Source of the DNA: a bacterium
GTDB lineage: Bacteria; Arandabacterota; Arandabacteria; Arandabacterales; JALGWA01
Direction of reading: 5' to 3'
DNA: 6,342 nt
NCBI GenBank assembly: GCA_025774425.1
Contig: JALGWA010000233.1
Coordinates: 1 to 6,342, forward strand
Positions within the stretch are counted from its first letter, which is position 1; every line of letters begins with the position of its first letter. Shown here in pieces: positions 1-6,342 of the stretch. The notes beneath the pieces are model-generated. The model made no database searches. It had not been told where the DNA came from and was given only the letters and a program-made list of their open reading frames with translations. Made by a program: the position numbers and the translations under genes.

Positions 1-1440
1 GACCTGCCGGTCGGGCTCGTGAAACTGGCATGCTATGGCCGCCGGCAGCGCGAATCCCATGCCCGCCATGTTGGCGCAGAGCAGCGTCTGCTGGCCATCA
101 CATACGAAGCGCTTGTAGAACCAGTAGGTGTGGTCGCCGACGTCTATGCAGATCAAGGCGTCACCGGCCGCGTTCTTCTTGAGCGCCTGGATGACCCGGC
201 CCGGGTGGATGGGCTTCCCGTCGTTGGCCGCATCGGCCCCGAGAACGGCCCGGTACTCGGAGCGCGCCGCGGCGATCGCCGCCTTGTACTCCGCGTCCAT
301 CCGGCCCGGCGGCAGGGCCATCCTCAGCATCTTGACGACTTCACCGGCGTCTCCGGCGATTCCCAGCTTGACGGCGAAGGTCTTGCCGATGCGCGTCGGA
401 TCGATGTCCACCTGGATGATGTCCGTATCCGGGACGAGATTGCGCTGCCTGAACCCGCTGCCGAGAATGATGATGAGATCGGCCGACGCAACCAGCCTGG
501 GCGCGAACCTGTTGCCTATGGAACCCAGCACTCCCAGCACGAGCTCGTCGGCTTCGCTGACGACACCCTTTGCCCGGGACGTCGTCGCGATCGGGGCGCC
601 GATGTGGCGCGCCAGGTCGAGGAGCTCCGGCCCGCATCGCCTCGCTCCCCAGCCGGCGAACAACAGCGGCCGCTTGCTCGCCGCGATCAGAGACGCCGCC
701 TTCTCGACGGCATCCTCGGCGGGAACCGTCCTCGGCCCGAACAGATGCTCGCCCGGTTTCCATATCTCGTCATCGAGCGGCTGCCTGAGGACATCCGTCG
801 GCAGGCTGAGCGCGGCCGGGCCGGGGCCGGCATGCGCCTTCTTCACCGCCAGGTTGGTGACGGCGAGCGCATGCGCCGGGTTGCTGATGAGGTCGGCCGA
901 GACGCAGAAGGTATTGAATATGTCGACCTCGGCTATCTCCTGCAGCGATTCGCTTCCAAGGAACACTTCCGGCACCTGGCCCAGCAGGGCGAGTACAGGG
1001 GCCCTGTCGCTCGCGGCGTCGACGAGGCCGGTTATGAGATTGGTCGCACCCGGCCCCGCGATGGACATGCAGACGCCGAGCTCGCCCGTCAGCTTCGCAT
1101 GCGCACTCGCCATGAATGCCGCGGCGCCCTCATGCCTGGTCAGAATCAGCTCCGCTTCAGGGTTCCTGCGTATGGCATCGGCGAGCGGGAGGTTGGAGCT
1201 CCCGGGTATGCCGTAAATCCGCTTGACCCCGTAGGCGACAAGCTGTTCGACGATCTTGTCCGCGACGCACGTCGCGCGCCGCCCCGGGGCGGCGGCGACT
1301 TCGCCCTCGATCTGTTTGAACGCGGACTTGGGCGCGCCGCACTGCGGGCAGGTCCAATCCTCCGGAAGCTCCGCAAACGGCACCCCCTCCTTCTCTTCAT
1401 CGTACACGTAACCGCAAACTGAACACTTCCACTTGCCCAT
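1..1440 (-). CDS. Rubredoxin domain fused to thiamine-diphosphate enzyme (acetolactate synthase/pyruvate oxidase-like), C-terminus cut by window edge
   Basis: The 480 codons visible begin at an ATG at 1440 with AGGAGG four bases upstream (1445-1450). Residues 1-42 form a rubredoxin domain: CSVC (C6, C9) and CPQC (C31, C34) are the iron ligands, with the usual aromatic and acidic residues between them. After a short Ala/Pro-rich linker, a ThDP-enzyme N-terminal (PYR) domain starts near residue 56. It carries GIPGSSN, then RHEGAAAFMA with the conserved catalytic glutamate E104, then AGPGATN and LLGQVP. GPGPAALSLPTDV closes that domain. A central domain follows (about 225-375, with VDIDPTRIGK), and the PP domain begins with DVGDHTYWF and MGFALPAAI. 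The diphosphate-binding GDG motif should lie just past base 1. The family decarboxylates 2-oxoacids, often pyruvate; the exact reaction and any FAD use cannot be read here. The rubredoxin suggests one-electron transfer from or to the enzyme. Family placement is strong, substrate unknown. Confidence 0.9.
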   Translation of the reverse strand, partial: MGKWKCSVCGYVYDEEKEGVPFAELPEDWTCPQCGAPKSAFKQIEGEVAAAPGRRATCVADKIVEQLVAYGVKRIYGIPGSSNLPLADAIRRNPEAELILTRHEGAAAFMASAHAKLTGELGVCMSIAGPGATNLITGLVDAASDRAPVLALLGQVPEVFLGSESLQEIAEVDIFNTFCVSADLISNPAHALAVTNLAVKKAHAGPGPAALSLPTDVLRQPLDDEIWKPGEHLFGPRTVPAEDAVEKAASLIAASKRPLLFAGWGARRCGPELLDLARHIGAPIATTSRAKGVVSEADELVLGVLGSIGNRFAPRLVASADLIIILGSGFRQRNLVPDTDIIQVDIDPTRIGKTFAVKLGIAGDAGEVVKMLRMALPPGRMDAEYKAAIAAARSEYRAVLGADAANDGKPIHPGRVIQALKKNAAGDALICIDVGDHTYWFYKRFVCDGQQTLLCANMAGMGFALPAAIACQFHEPDRQV

Positions 1441-1444
1441 GCCG

Positions 1445-1450
1445 CCTCCT
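1445..1450 (-). promoter_or_regulatory. Ribosome binding site of the rubredoxin-ThDP gene
   Basis: A perfect AGGAGG lies four bases before the ATG at 1440 and inside the 14-base gap after the upstream gene's stop. It fixes the start so that the full rubredoxin domain is included in the protein. Confidence 0.8.
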
Positions 1451-1454
1451 AAGC

Positions 1455-2156
1455 TCACATCACCAGTAGAACCGCTACAATAACGTAGATCGCAAGCCCG
1501 ACGACGAAGAATGCGGGCTCGCCCTTCTCCCTCTCGGGTATGAACTCCCGCACTATTATGTACAGCAACACTCCGGCAACCAAGCTTGTCAGGATGTTGT
1601 CGACCATGCGCGGGATCTTCACCAGGAGTCCGAAAAGCACGCCGTAGAGCGTGGAGCCCGACAGCAGCACCTTGGCCGCCGTACTTTCCACGGCGCCCCT
1701 GTGTATGTTGGACATCGACGCCGTGCTCAACATTGCATGCAGGGCTATAGGTATCAAGAACAGGGTCCCGCCGAGCGTGTCCATCCTCACCTTCTCCAAG
1801 AGCGCGACGCCGACGATGAAATTGTAAATGAAGAAGAAGATCGAGTGGACGGCCACGAGCTCCTTATCCAACGTGACGCCCTCGTGGTGCCGGTACAACC
1901 ACTTCTCGCTGAGGTGGATGAGGGTGAAGCCCATCAGCAGGAAGGCGAATACCCATTGCCTGAGATGCGTCGCCGCCTCGTATGTCTCGGGCAGGAGATC
2001 GAGAAACAAGTACGCGATCGACATGCCGGCCGCGAAGGAGATGACCCGGCATCTCGCCCTGGTCCCCCGCGGCCTGATGCCGCCTCCGAGGAAGTGGATC
2101 AGGCCGATGAATATGCCGTAGGCGACCGCGAGGCGCACTGCAATGTCGAATCCCAC
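1455..2156 (-). CDS. Eight-helix membrane protein with a divergent ZIP-like fold
   Basis: This 233-residue protein starts with GTG at 2156 and has GGGGAGG five bases upstream (2162-2168). Eight hydrophobic segments are visible, at about residues 7-25, 37-56, 66-84, 100-120, 128-147, 160-179, 187-206 and 213-232. That is the ZIP transporter count. Other ZIP-like cues are FAAGMSIAYLFLDLLPE (41-57) around helix 2, a histidine in helix 4 (H104), a histidine in helix 5 (H140 in ALHAMLS), and LLYIIVREFIPE (197-208) in helix 7. The usual ZIP ligands next to these histidines are replaced: S105 and F108 in helix 4, A141 and S144 in helix 5. Ordinary zinc or iron transport is therefore doubtful. The gene sits between a membrane cytochrome and a rubredoxin enzyme, 24 and 14 bases from its neighbours, so it is probably co-transcribed. 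The fold call is from motif resemblance only; an unrelated eight-helix protein is possible. Confidence 0.7.
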   Translation of the reverse strand: MGFDIAVRLAVAYGIFIGLIHFLGGGIRPRGTRARCRVISFAAGMSIAYLFLDLLPETYEAATHLRQWVFAFLLMGFTLIHLSEKWLYRHHEGVTLDKELVAVHSIFFFIYNFIVGVALLEKVRMDTLGGTLFLIPIALHAMLSTASMSNIHRGAVESTAAKVLLSGSTLYGVLFGLLVKIPRMVDNILTSLVAGVLLYIIVREFIPEREKGEPAFFVVGLAIYVIVAVLLVM

Positions 2157-2161
2157 CGGAA

Positions 2162-2168
2162 CCTCCCC
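2162..2168 (-). promoter_or_regulatory. Ribosome binding site supporting a GTG start
   Basis: GGGGAGG lies five bases before the GTG at 2156. It supports this non-ATG start for the ZIP-like membrane protein. Confidence 0.65.
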
Positions 2169-2180
2169 GCCGTCCGGGCG

Positions 2181-2906
2181 CTAGAGCGTTTTGAGATACT
2201 CCACGAGGTCGGCGAGATCCTGCCCGGCGACCGAGCTGAAGGACGGCATCATGCCGACCGGCTCACGGAGCTGGCCTACTACATTCCCGACCGTCGCCGC
2301 TCTTCCACTGGCAGGAAGCTTGTCGTTCCTGAAAAGCCCCTTGAGCCCCGGCCCGAAGCCGGACTCGTCGCTGTCCGCGGCGTGGCAGGCGCTGCAGTTC
2401 TCCTCGAAGATCCCGCGGCCGCGGTCCGCATCCCCGCCGGCGGGGACCGCGACGCCGGAGGCGGTCTCCACCCCCGCCGCGTCCACACCCCGGGCCGCCC
2501 CCAGTCGCACGAAGAAGTAGCCCGCGGATGTCGCGGCGACCGCGACCGCAAGCACCAACACGGTCACCCCGAGGGCGGGCGCCACGTTGAGCAAGCCCTT
2601 GAACCACCTCACTATGACGATCTTGATGGCGAGCACCCCTATCAGCAGCACCGCAAGCACGCCGTGAAGGGCGGCGCGGACCGAAATCCGGTCGCCGACC
2701 TGCGCCACGTATCTCACGCACAGCACGGTCGTCACGACGAGCAGAACGACGAAGACATAGCCCATCGCTCTGTGGAGTCTCCTGAGCGTCATCGGGCTCG
2801 TCTTGTGCTCCGACCTTCCCATCAGGGCGAACATCGCGAGTGCGGCCGCGCTGCCCGCCGCGACGAAAACGAGCGCGAGAACGGACTTCACGAAGAAGGG
2901 CGACAT
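2181..2906 (-). CDS. Membrane protein: four-helix domain fused to a mono-haem cytochrome c domain
   Basis: The protein has 241 residues from the ATG at 2906, chosen because GGAGGTGA sits five bases upstream. Four membrane helices lie at about 4-28, 43-65, 77-98 and 109-133. The loops after helices 1 and 3 are rich in Arg and Lys, which by the positive-inside rule puts both termini outside the cytoplasm. After an Ala/Gly-rich linker (about 134-160) comes a cytochrome c domain with the haem-attachment motif CSACH (C171, C174, H175). Its likely distal ligand is M220 in GMMPSF, and it ends in the typical helix DLADLVEYLKTL. The topology places this domain in the periplasm, where c-haem is attached. 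H45 in helix 2 and H81 in helix 3 could ligate a b-type haem; that is inference. The protein probably carries electrons between the membrane and a periplasmic partner. It is the first gene after the promoter at 3020-3048. I do not recognise a named family for the membrane part. Confidence 0.88.
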   Translation of the reverse strand: MSPFFVKSVLALVFVAAGSAAALAMFALMGRSEHKTSPMTLRRLHRAMGYVFVVLLVVTTVLCVRYVAQVGDRISVRAALHGVLAVLLIGVLAIKIVIVRWFKGLLNVAPALGVTVLVLAVAVAATSAGYFFVRLGAARGVDAAGVETASGVAVPAGGDADRGRGIFEENCSACHAADSDESGFGPGLKGLFRNDKLPASGRAATVGNVVGQLREPVGMMPSFSSVAGQDLADLVEYLKTL

Positions 2907-2911
2907 ATGTG

Positions 2912-2919
2912 TCACCTCC
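2912..2919 (-). promoter_or_regulatory. Ribosome binding site that decides the cytochrome start
   Basis: GGAGGTGA lies five bases before the ATG at 2906. A GTG three codons further upstream (2915) falls inside this site, so it cannot be the start that the site serves. Confidence 0.8.
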
Positions 2920-3019
2920 GTGTATGCGGCCGGCGTCGGCGCGGTCGCCGAATGCGTGATGACCTTCCAGGCGGAGCTCCCCGGCTGCAGCCCGCCGGAT
3001 CCGCGTGCCTCGCACCGCC

Positions 3020-3048
3020 AGTATGCAGCCGCCGGCGGCGCCAGTCAA
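3020..3048 (-). promoter_or_regulatory. Sigma70-type promoter for the cytochrome/ZIP-like/rubredoxin-ThDP operon
   Basis: The -35 element TTGACT (3043-3048) matches five of six consensus bases. The -10 element CATACT (3020-3025) matches four of six, and the spacer is exactly 17 bases. Transcription would start near 3013 and give a leader of about 107 bases before the ATG at 2906. It is the only long gap in the gene string, so a promoter is expected here. The leader contains a GGCTGCAGCC palindrome, but I see no known riboswitch or clear operator. Confidence 0.55.
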
Positions 3049-3071
3049 GGCGATACTGGAACGCGCTCGGC

Positions 3072-3086
3072 CCGCCCGGCGGGCGG
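3072..3086 (-). terminator. GC-rich hairpin after the amrS-like gene, possible weak terminator
   Basis: CCGCCC and GGGCGG form a six-base-pair stem around a three-base loop, starting eight bases past the amrS stop. There is no T run after it on the minus strand, so it is not a standard intrinsic terminator. It could slow RNA polymerase, protect the 3' end, or mean nothing in such GC-rich DNA. Confidence 0.25.
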
Positions 3087-3093
3087 TGCGGGG

Positions 3094-4105
3094 CTAATCG
3101 GAGGGCTTGTGCCTCCCGGGCGCGGGCTCGAACCAGTGGCCGACTATGCGCTGCCCGCAGTGGACGCATACCCCGTCGAGAGGCTTACGGCCGGGCGACC
3201 TGCGGGCACCGTAGGTGTCATCGGCCTCACGCTCGCGGATGTTGTTCAGGAACACCGCCTGATGTGCGCGCCCGACGACGACGCGCCCGCACTTGGGACA
3301 ATACGTGTTCTCGCCGGGATAGCCGGGGACATTCCCCGTGTAGACGTACAGGAGCCCGACGTCCATCCCGATCCTGCGGGCCCTGTCCAGAGTCTCAACA
3401 GGGGTCTCCGGCAAGTCCGACAACTCCCCGTGCGGGATGAAACGCGTCACGTGCCAGGGAGTGCGCTTTCCGAGCTTGGTGGCGATCCATGTCGCAAGCC
3501 TGCCGAGTTCCACGTCGGCGTCGTTTATGCCGGGCACGACATTGGTTACGACTTCGACATGCGCCTTGTACCTGCTCTTGACCCTCATCGCGTTCTCGAG
3601 GATAACACCATAGTCGTCTACGCCCGCTATACGCGAGTAGGAATCATTGGAAAAGCCCTTGAGATCGAACCTGTAGATGTCCAAGTGAGGGCCTATGAGA
3701 TCGAGTGCCTCGTGAGTCATGTAGCCGTTGGTGACATAGCTGGTGTGGCCTCATCCGGCGGGTCCCGGCCAGTCCGTCCCTGCAGGGATCGACGCAGGCG
3801 ATGTCGCTGTTCTGGCAGCCGGAGCACTTGAAGTTGCACCCGAGGGTGCCCAGGGAAAGCCACTTCGAGCCAGGCAGGAAATGGAAAATCGGCTTGGCCT
3901 CGATCGGCGCCACCGCGACGGTGGAGACGGCGCCGTGGACGACGCCCTTGAGCGTCCCGCCGTCGTTGAGCCGTGTCCCGCAGAACCCGCATTCCCCCGG
4001 CGGTATGATGCAGCGCCGCTCGCAGACGAGGCAGCGGCTGTTGCCGTCTCTGAGCTTCTCCTGAAGAACGGATCTCACCTTCGTTCCGCCTCCGGTATTG
4101 CCCAT
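3094..4105 (-). pseudogene. amrS: amrS-like radical SAM enzyme (AmmeMemoRadiSam type), disrupted by an internal out-of-frame deletion
   Basis: The N-terminal part starts at the ATG at 4105 with GGAG eight bases upstream and reads well to about 3752. It has a Cys-rich head (C25, C28, C32, C39, C42), PIEAKPIFHFLPGS, and the radical SAM cluster motif GCNFKCSGCQN (C90, C94, C97). After RRM (codon 118) this frame becomes nonsense and stops at 3644. The C-terminal part resumes in another frame at 3750 with HTSYVTNGYMTHEAL. It continues through DLKGFSNDSY, VVPGIND, PWHVTRFIPHG, LLYVYTGNVPG and two zinc-knuckle-like pairs (CPKC, CVHC), and stops at 3094. Intact relatives carry about 40 more residues at the junction, including the YNEP segment of the core barrel. 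No single frame gives a working enzyme. The relatives accompany AMMECR1 and MEMO proteins, and their reaction is unsettled. Neither partner is in the window. The good conservation on both sides means a recent mutation or an assembly error. Confidence 0.85.
3747..3754 (-). other. Deletion/frameshift junction inside amrS
   Basis: The last sensible codon of the upstream half is ATG at 3754-3752. The first sensible codon of the downstream half is GGC at 3750-3748. The join creates an in-frame TGA (3753-3751) for the downstream frame. Exact breakpoints cannot be placed without an intact relative. Confidence 0.7.
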
Positions 4106-4136
4106 GTCCGTATCTCCGGTCGTCACGCTTCCGGCC

Positions 4137-4700
4137 CTATCGCGCGGAGAGGATCATGACGCGGTACAGGCCCCCATAATACTTCAATACCTCTTTCGAT
4201 GCGCCGAGTTTCTCCAGAGCTGCAAAATCGAGGTCGCGCGATCCGTAGACCGCGCGGCCGAAACCGCTGATAACCGTGTCCCAGATGAACCTCGGGATGA
4301 AGCACGGCCTGTCGTAGTCGATTATCACGACCCGCGTCGACACGCGGAGCGCTTCCCTTACGGCCTCGACCGGCCTGCTGAGCCCCCGAAGCACGTAACA
4401 GAGCACGGACACCTCGAAGCCTCCGTCCTTCAGGGGCAGGCGCACGGCGTCGCCGGCGAACACGTGGAGGCCGCGGAATCTCCCGCGCGCGAACTTGAGC
4501 ATCTCCAGCGACGTGTCCACACCGGCGCGCACGGGGGCGGAGAGAAGGGCCATGTTCTTGCCCGAGCCGACCCCTATCTCGATGAGCGACGAGGCCCGGA
4601 TCGATGAGAAGACTTTCCTCCTCACCCTGTCGGCGAGGAACAGGGAGCACACCGAATCCATGAGGTTGTAAAGCGATGGATGTCTGTATATCCACTTCAT
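4137..4700 (-). CDS. Class I SAM-dependent methyltransferase (UbiE-like)
   Basis: This is a small methyltransferase of 187 residues from the ATG at 4700. Motif I is EIGVGSGKN (41-49), the SAM-binding loop. The acidic ribose-contacting residue is D62 in GVDTSLEMLKFAR. GDAVRLPLKDGGFEV (83-97) is the UbiE-type segment with D84 near the adenine. The tail (about 150-187) is Leu/Tyr/Gly-rich, as is usual where this fold ends. The substrate cannot be read; relatives methylate quinones, lipids or other small molecules. The ATG at 4760 in the same frame would overlap the upstream gene by 35 bases and add 20 residues of low-complexity sequence, so 4700 is preferred, although neither has a strong ribosome site. 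It lies between the acetyltransferase (25-base gap) and amrS (31-base gap), probably on one transcript. Confidence 0.82.
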   Translation of the reverse strand: MKWIYRHPSLYNLMDSVCSLFLADRVRRKVFSSIRASSLIEIGVGSGKNMALLSAPVRAGVDTSLEMLKFARGRFRGLHVFAGDAVRLPLKDGGFEVSVLCYVLRGLSRPVEAVREALRVSTRVVIIDYDRPCFIPRFIWDTVISGFGRAVYGSRDLDFAALEKLGASKEVLKYYGGLYRVMILSAR

Positions 4701-4725
4701 TCCCGACCCACTTGGCGGAGGTATC

Positions 4726-5607
4726 TCACAGGCGGCGCAGCTCCGCGCCGCCGAGTTCATACACGACCTGGCCGGCCGTCTCCGACTTGCCGTAGACCGA
4801 CCAGCGCAGAAGTCTCATGAAATAGGTCGTCGGCACAGCGGCCGAGAAGTACTCGAAGCCACGGCGCGCCGCCAGGTGGGACGGGTTCCTCGCCAGCGCC
4901 TTGATGCTGGTCACGTCCCCGTCGACGAACCCCATGGAAACGGTCCGCGAAAGCTCCTCCTGAGTGGTCGTGTAGACCGCGAGTCCGCGGATGCCGCGCC
5001 TGCCGTCGATGATGGTCACCGCCCCCTCGCGAACGTAGTTCCTGATGAGGCTCCTGCTGAACTCGCGGAACACCCACCCCTCCGCGATCAGTCCATGCGA
5101 GACCTTGAGGAACCTGGAGGCCCCGATGAACTCGACGGCGGCGTCCAGATCCACCATGCGCGCGACCCTTCCCCTCACCGCGCCTTTGCGCGCCCGGCCC
5201 CAGAAGAAGCGGAAGCGGGCGGCGACGCGGAAGCCGAACTTCTCGCCTATGTGTCTGCTCGCCTTGTTGCGCGCCCCGGTGCAGAAGCGCACGACCCGCG
5301 GGTTCATGCGCTTGACCGTCCTCAAGACCTCCCGGTTGATCTCGTTGGCTATGCCCTTCTTCCTAAGGGAGGGGGCGACCCTGAGTCCCTGAAGCCATAC
5401 CTCGCCTCTCGAGAACTCGCTCACCTTGGCGATACCGACGGGCGCTCCTTCCAGTTCCGCCAAGATGAATCGCCCGCGCCTCTCCCTCAGCCACCTGTCC
5501 CAGACGCGGTCGATGTAGTCGCCGTAGCCGGGCCACGTGTTCCTGCAGAACTCAAACACGGCCTCGCGGTCACGGGCGCGCACATCTCTGAACTCAAGAC
5601 CTCTCAT
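4726..5607 (-). CDS. GNAT-family N-acetyltransferase with an extra C-terminal half
   Basis: The protein has 293 residues from the ATG at 5607, which has AAGGGA five bases upstream (5613-5618). Residues 1-135 form a GNAT domain. The acetyl-CoA binding motif A is LRVAPSLRKKGIA (75-87), with the R/K-x-x-G-x-A pyrophosphate loop, and the later NKASRHIGEKFGF (114-126) is the usual Asn and Lys-x-Gly-Phe end of the fold. Residues about 136-293 are not needed for a single GNAT domain. They carry strands such as AVTIIDGRRGIRGLAVY, consistent with a degenerate second GNAT-like domain but without a clear second CoA loop. The acceptor is unknown; single GNAT enzymes acetylate amines of proteins, antibiotics or metabolites. 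Its start lies inside the end of rsmI (14-base overlap), which suggests translational coupling. An in-frame ATG at 5664 would overlap rsmI by 71 bases and lacks a ribosome site. Confidence 0.85.
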   Translation of the reverse strand: MRGLEFRDVRARDREAVFEFCRNTWPGYGDYIDRVWDRWLRERRGRFILAELEGAPVGIAKVSEFSRGEVWLQGLRVAPSLRKKGIANEINREVLRTVKRMNPRVVRFCTGARNKASRHIGEKFGFRVAARFRFFWGRARKGAVRGRVARMVDLDAAVEFIGASRFLKVSHGLIAEGWVFREFSRSLIRNYVREGAVTIIDGRRGIRGLAVYTTTQEELSRTVSMGFVDGDVTSIKALARNPSHLAARRGFEYFSAAVPTTYFMRLLRWSVYGKSETAGQVVYELGGAELRRL

Positions 5608-6342
5608 GCATATCCCTTCGGTCTCGACCCGGCGGGGAGCCGGCCGTGAGGAGCGAATAGACATCGCTTCTCTTGAGCCCGTACTTCGCAGCCAGTCTCC
5701 TGGCCGCTTCCGATTTCTTCATTCCCTTCCCGATCAGGCTGAAGGCCTCGAGCCGAATCGCTTCCCACCCGGCTGCGCCTGCGGAAGCCCTCATCCCCCG
5801 AGCGGCGCCCTCGCACACGATCACGAACTCGCCCCTCGCCCCGGTGTCCGCGTACTTCGCCGCAAGCTCCACCAGGCTGCCCCTCGTCAACTCCTCGTGC
5901 ATCTTGGTGATCTCGCGCGCGACGAGGCACTTCCTGTCGCCCAGCACCTCGGCCATGTCGGCGAGAGACGGGGCCAGGCGGTGCGGGGCCTCGAAGAACA
6001 CGAGCAGCCTCTCGTCCGCCGCCATCTCGGCCAGCCTCTTGAGCCGCTTGGACCTCCGGCGCGGCAGGAACCCTTCGAAGTCGAACCGCGGCTCACTCAT
6101 GCCGGCCGCCGAGACCGCCGCGCTGGCGGCGCTCGGGCCGGGCACCGGCACGACGGCGATCCCCTCGCGGTAAGCCGCGGCGACGAGATCCCTCCCGGGA
6201 TCGGAGACGCCCGGCGTTCCCGCCTCCGCGACGAGAGCGACGCTCTCCCCGTTCCTCAGGGCCCTCACGATGCCCGGAATGGCCCGCCGTGAGTTCGCTT
6301 CCCTGTAACTTCTCACGGGCGTCTTGATGCCGTAATGGACGA
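5594..6342 (-). CDS. rsmI: 16S rRNA (cytidine-1402-2'-O)-methyltransferase RsmI, N-terminus cut by window edge
   Basis: RsmI 2'-O-methylates C1402 in the ribosomal P site of 16S rRNA in the cytoplasm; RsmH adds the N4-methyl group at the same base. The reading frame is open to the right edge and 248 residues are visible, starting VHYGIKTPVRSYRE, so roughly 40 N-terminal residues lie outside. Diagnostic tetrapyrrole-methylase-fold motifs are AEAGTPGVSDPG, VPVPGPSA, FEGFLPRR, VFFEAPHRL, REITKMHEE and GEFVIVCEG. The tail LEAFSLIGKGMKKSEAARRLAAKYGL fits the C-terminal helix-turn-helix domain of full-length RsmI. The first motif has E where many relatives have D, a mild change. The stop at 5594 lies past the start of the next gene (5607). 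Identification is secure. Confidence 0.95.
   Translation of the reverse strand, partial: VHYGIKTPVRSYREANSRRAIPGIVRALRNGESVALVAEAGTPGVSDPGRDLVAAAYREGIAVVPVPGPSAASAAVSAAGMSEPRFDFEGFLPRRRSKRLKRLAEMAADERLLVFFEAPHRLAPSLADMAEVLGDRKCLVAREITKMHEELTRGSLVELAAKYADTGARGEFVIVCEGAARGMRASAGAAGWEAIRLEAFSLIGKGMKKSEAARRLAAKYGLKRSDVYSLLTAGSPPGRDRRDMHERS
5613..5618 (-). promoter_or_regulatory. Ribosome binding site of the acetyltransferase, inside the rsmI coding end
   Basis: AAGGGA lies five bases before the ATG at 5607 and within the last codons of rsmI. It supports the shorter start and coupled translation. Confidence 0.5.

Noticed and set aside
19..1422. Long plus-strand open frame opposite the rubredoxin-ThDP gene
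   Set aside because: It lacks recognisable domains and is antisense to a gene with clear motifs; long shadow frames are common in GC-rich coding DNA.
2904..2915. GTG at 2915 as start of the cytochrome
   Set aside because: It lies inside the Shine-Dalgarno site GGAGGTGA that serves the ATG at 2906.
1701..3440. Long plus-strand open frame across several genes and the gap
   Set aside because: It is Arg/Gly/His-rich low-complexity sequence running antisense to three genes and a promoter region; no motif supports it.
2803..3831. Plus-strand open frame opposite amrS and the gap
   Set aside because: It has no recognisable motif, and the minus strand here carries clear radical SAM motifs.
3644..4105. 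Programmed ribosomal frameshift joining the two amrS frames
   Set aside because: No slippery heptamer is apparent at 3747-3754, and a frameshift could not restore the roughly 40 missing core residues.
4106..4126. GTG at 4126 as start of the amrS-like gene
   Set aside because: It has no properly spaced ribosome site, whereas the ATG at 4105 has GGAG eight bases upstream.
4701..4760. CxxC-bearing N-terminal extension of the methyltransferase from the ATG at 4760
   Set aside because: The 20 residues overlap the end of the acetyltransferase gene, look low-complexity, and are not typical of the family.

Overview
This is a GC-rich window (about 60-65% G+C by eye) packed with protein genes, all on the minus strand and read from high to low coordinates. 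The Shine-Dalgarno sites, the sigma70-type promoter and the near-universal bacterial rRNA gene rsmI point to a bacterium. The rubredoxin domain and the AmmeMemoRadiSam-type radical SAM gene suggest an anaerobe or microaerophile. I cannot name the phylum. No tRNA, rRNA, CRISPR array, insertion sequence or phage gene is visible.

Right block (6342 to 3094), in transcription order: rsmI (16S rRNA C1402 ribose methyltransferase, N-terminus cut by the window edge); a GNAT-type acetyltransferase overlapping the end of rsmI; a small class I SAM methyltransferase; and an amrS-like radical SAM gene. Spacing is tight (14-nt overlap, then 25-nt and 31-nt gaps), so these probably share a transcript. The radical SAM gene is broken. 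Its two well-conserved parts lie in different frames, and roughly 40 expected residues between them are absent, so it is either a recent pseudogene or an assembly deletion.

The 187-nt gap (2907-3093) holds a GC-rich hairpin just after the amrS stop and a good promoter (TTGACT, 17 nt, CATACT) firing into the left block.

Left block (2906 to 1), probably one operon with 24-nt and 14-nt gaps: a membrane protein of four helices fused to a periplasmic mono-haem cytochrome c domain; an eight-helix membrane protein resembling the ZIP metal-transporter fold but lacking most metal ligands; and a rubredoxin domain fused to a thiamine-diphosphate enzyme of the acetolactate synthase/pyruvate oxidase type, cut at the left edge. 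Two of the three are electron carriers or carry an electron-carrier domain, and the third is an integral membrane protein. My inference is a small redox module that links 2-oxoacid chemistry, through rubredoxin, to the membrane. This is the most interesting part of the window; its function is not established.
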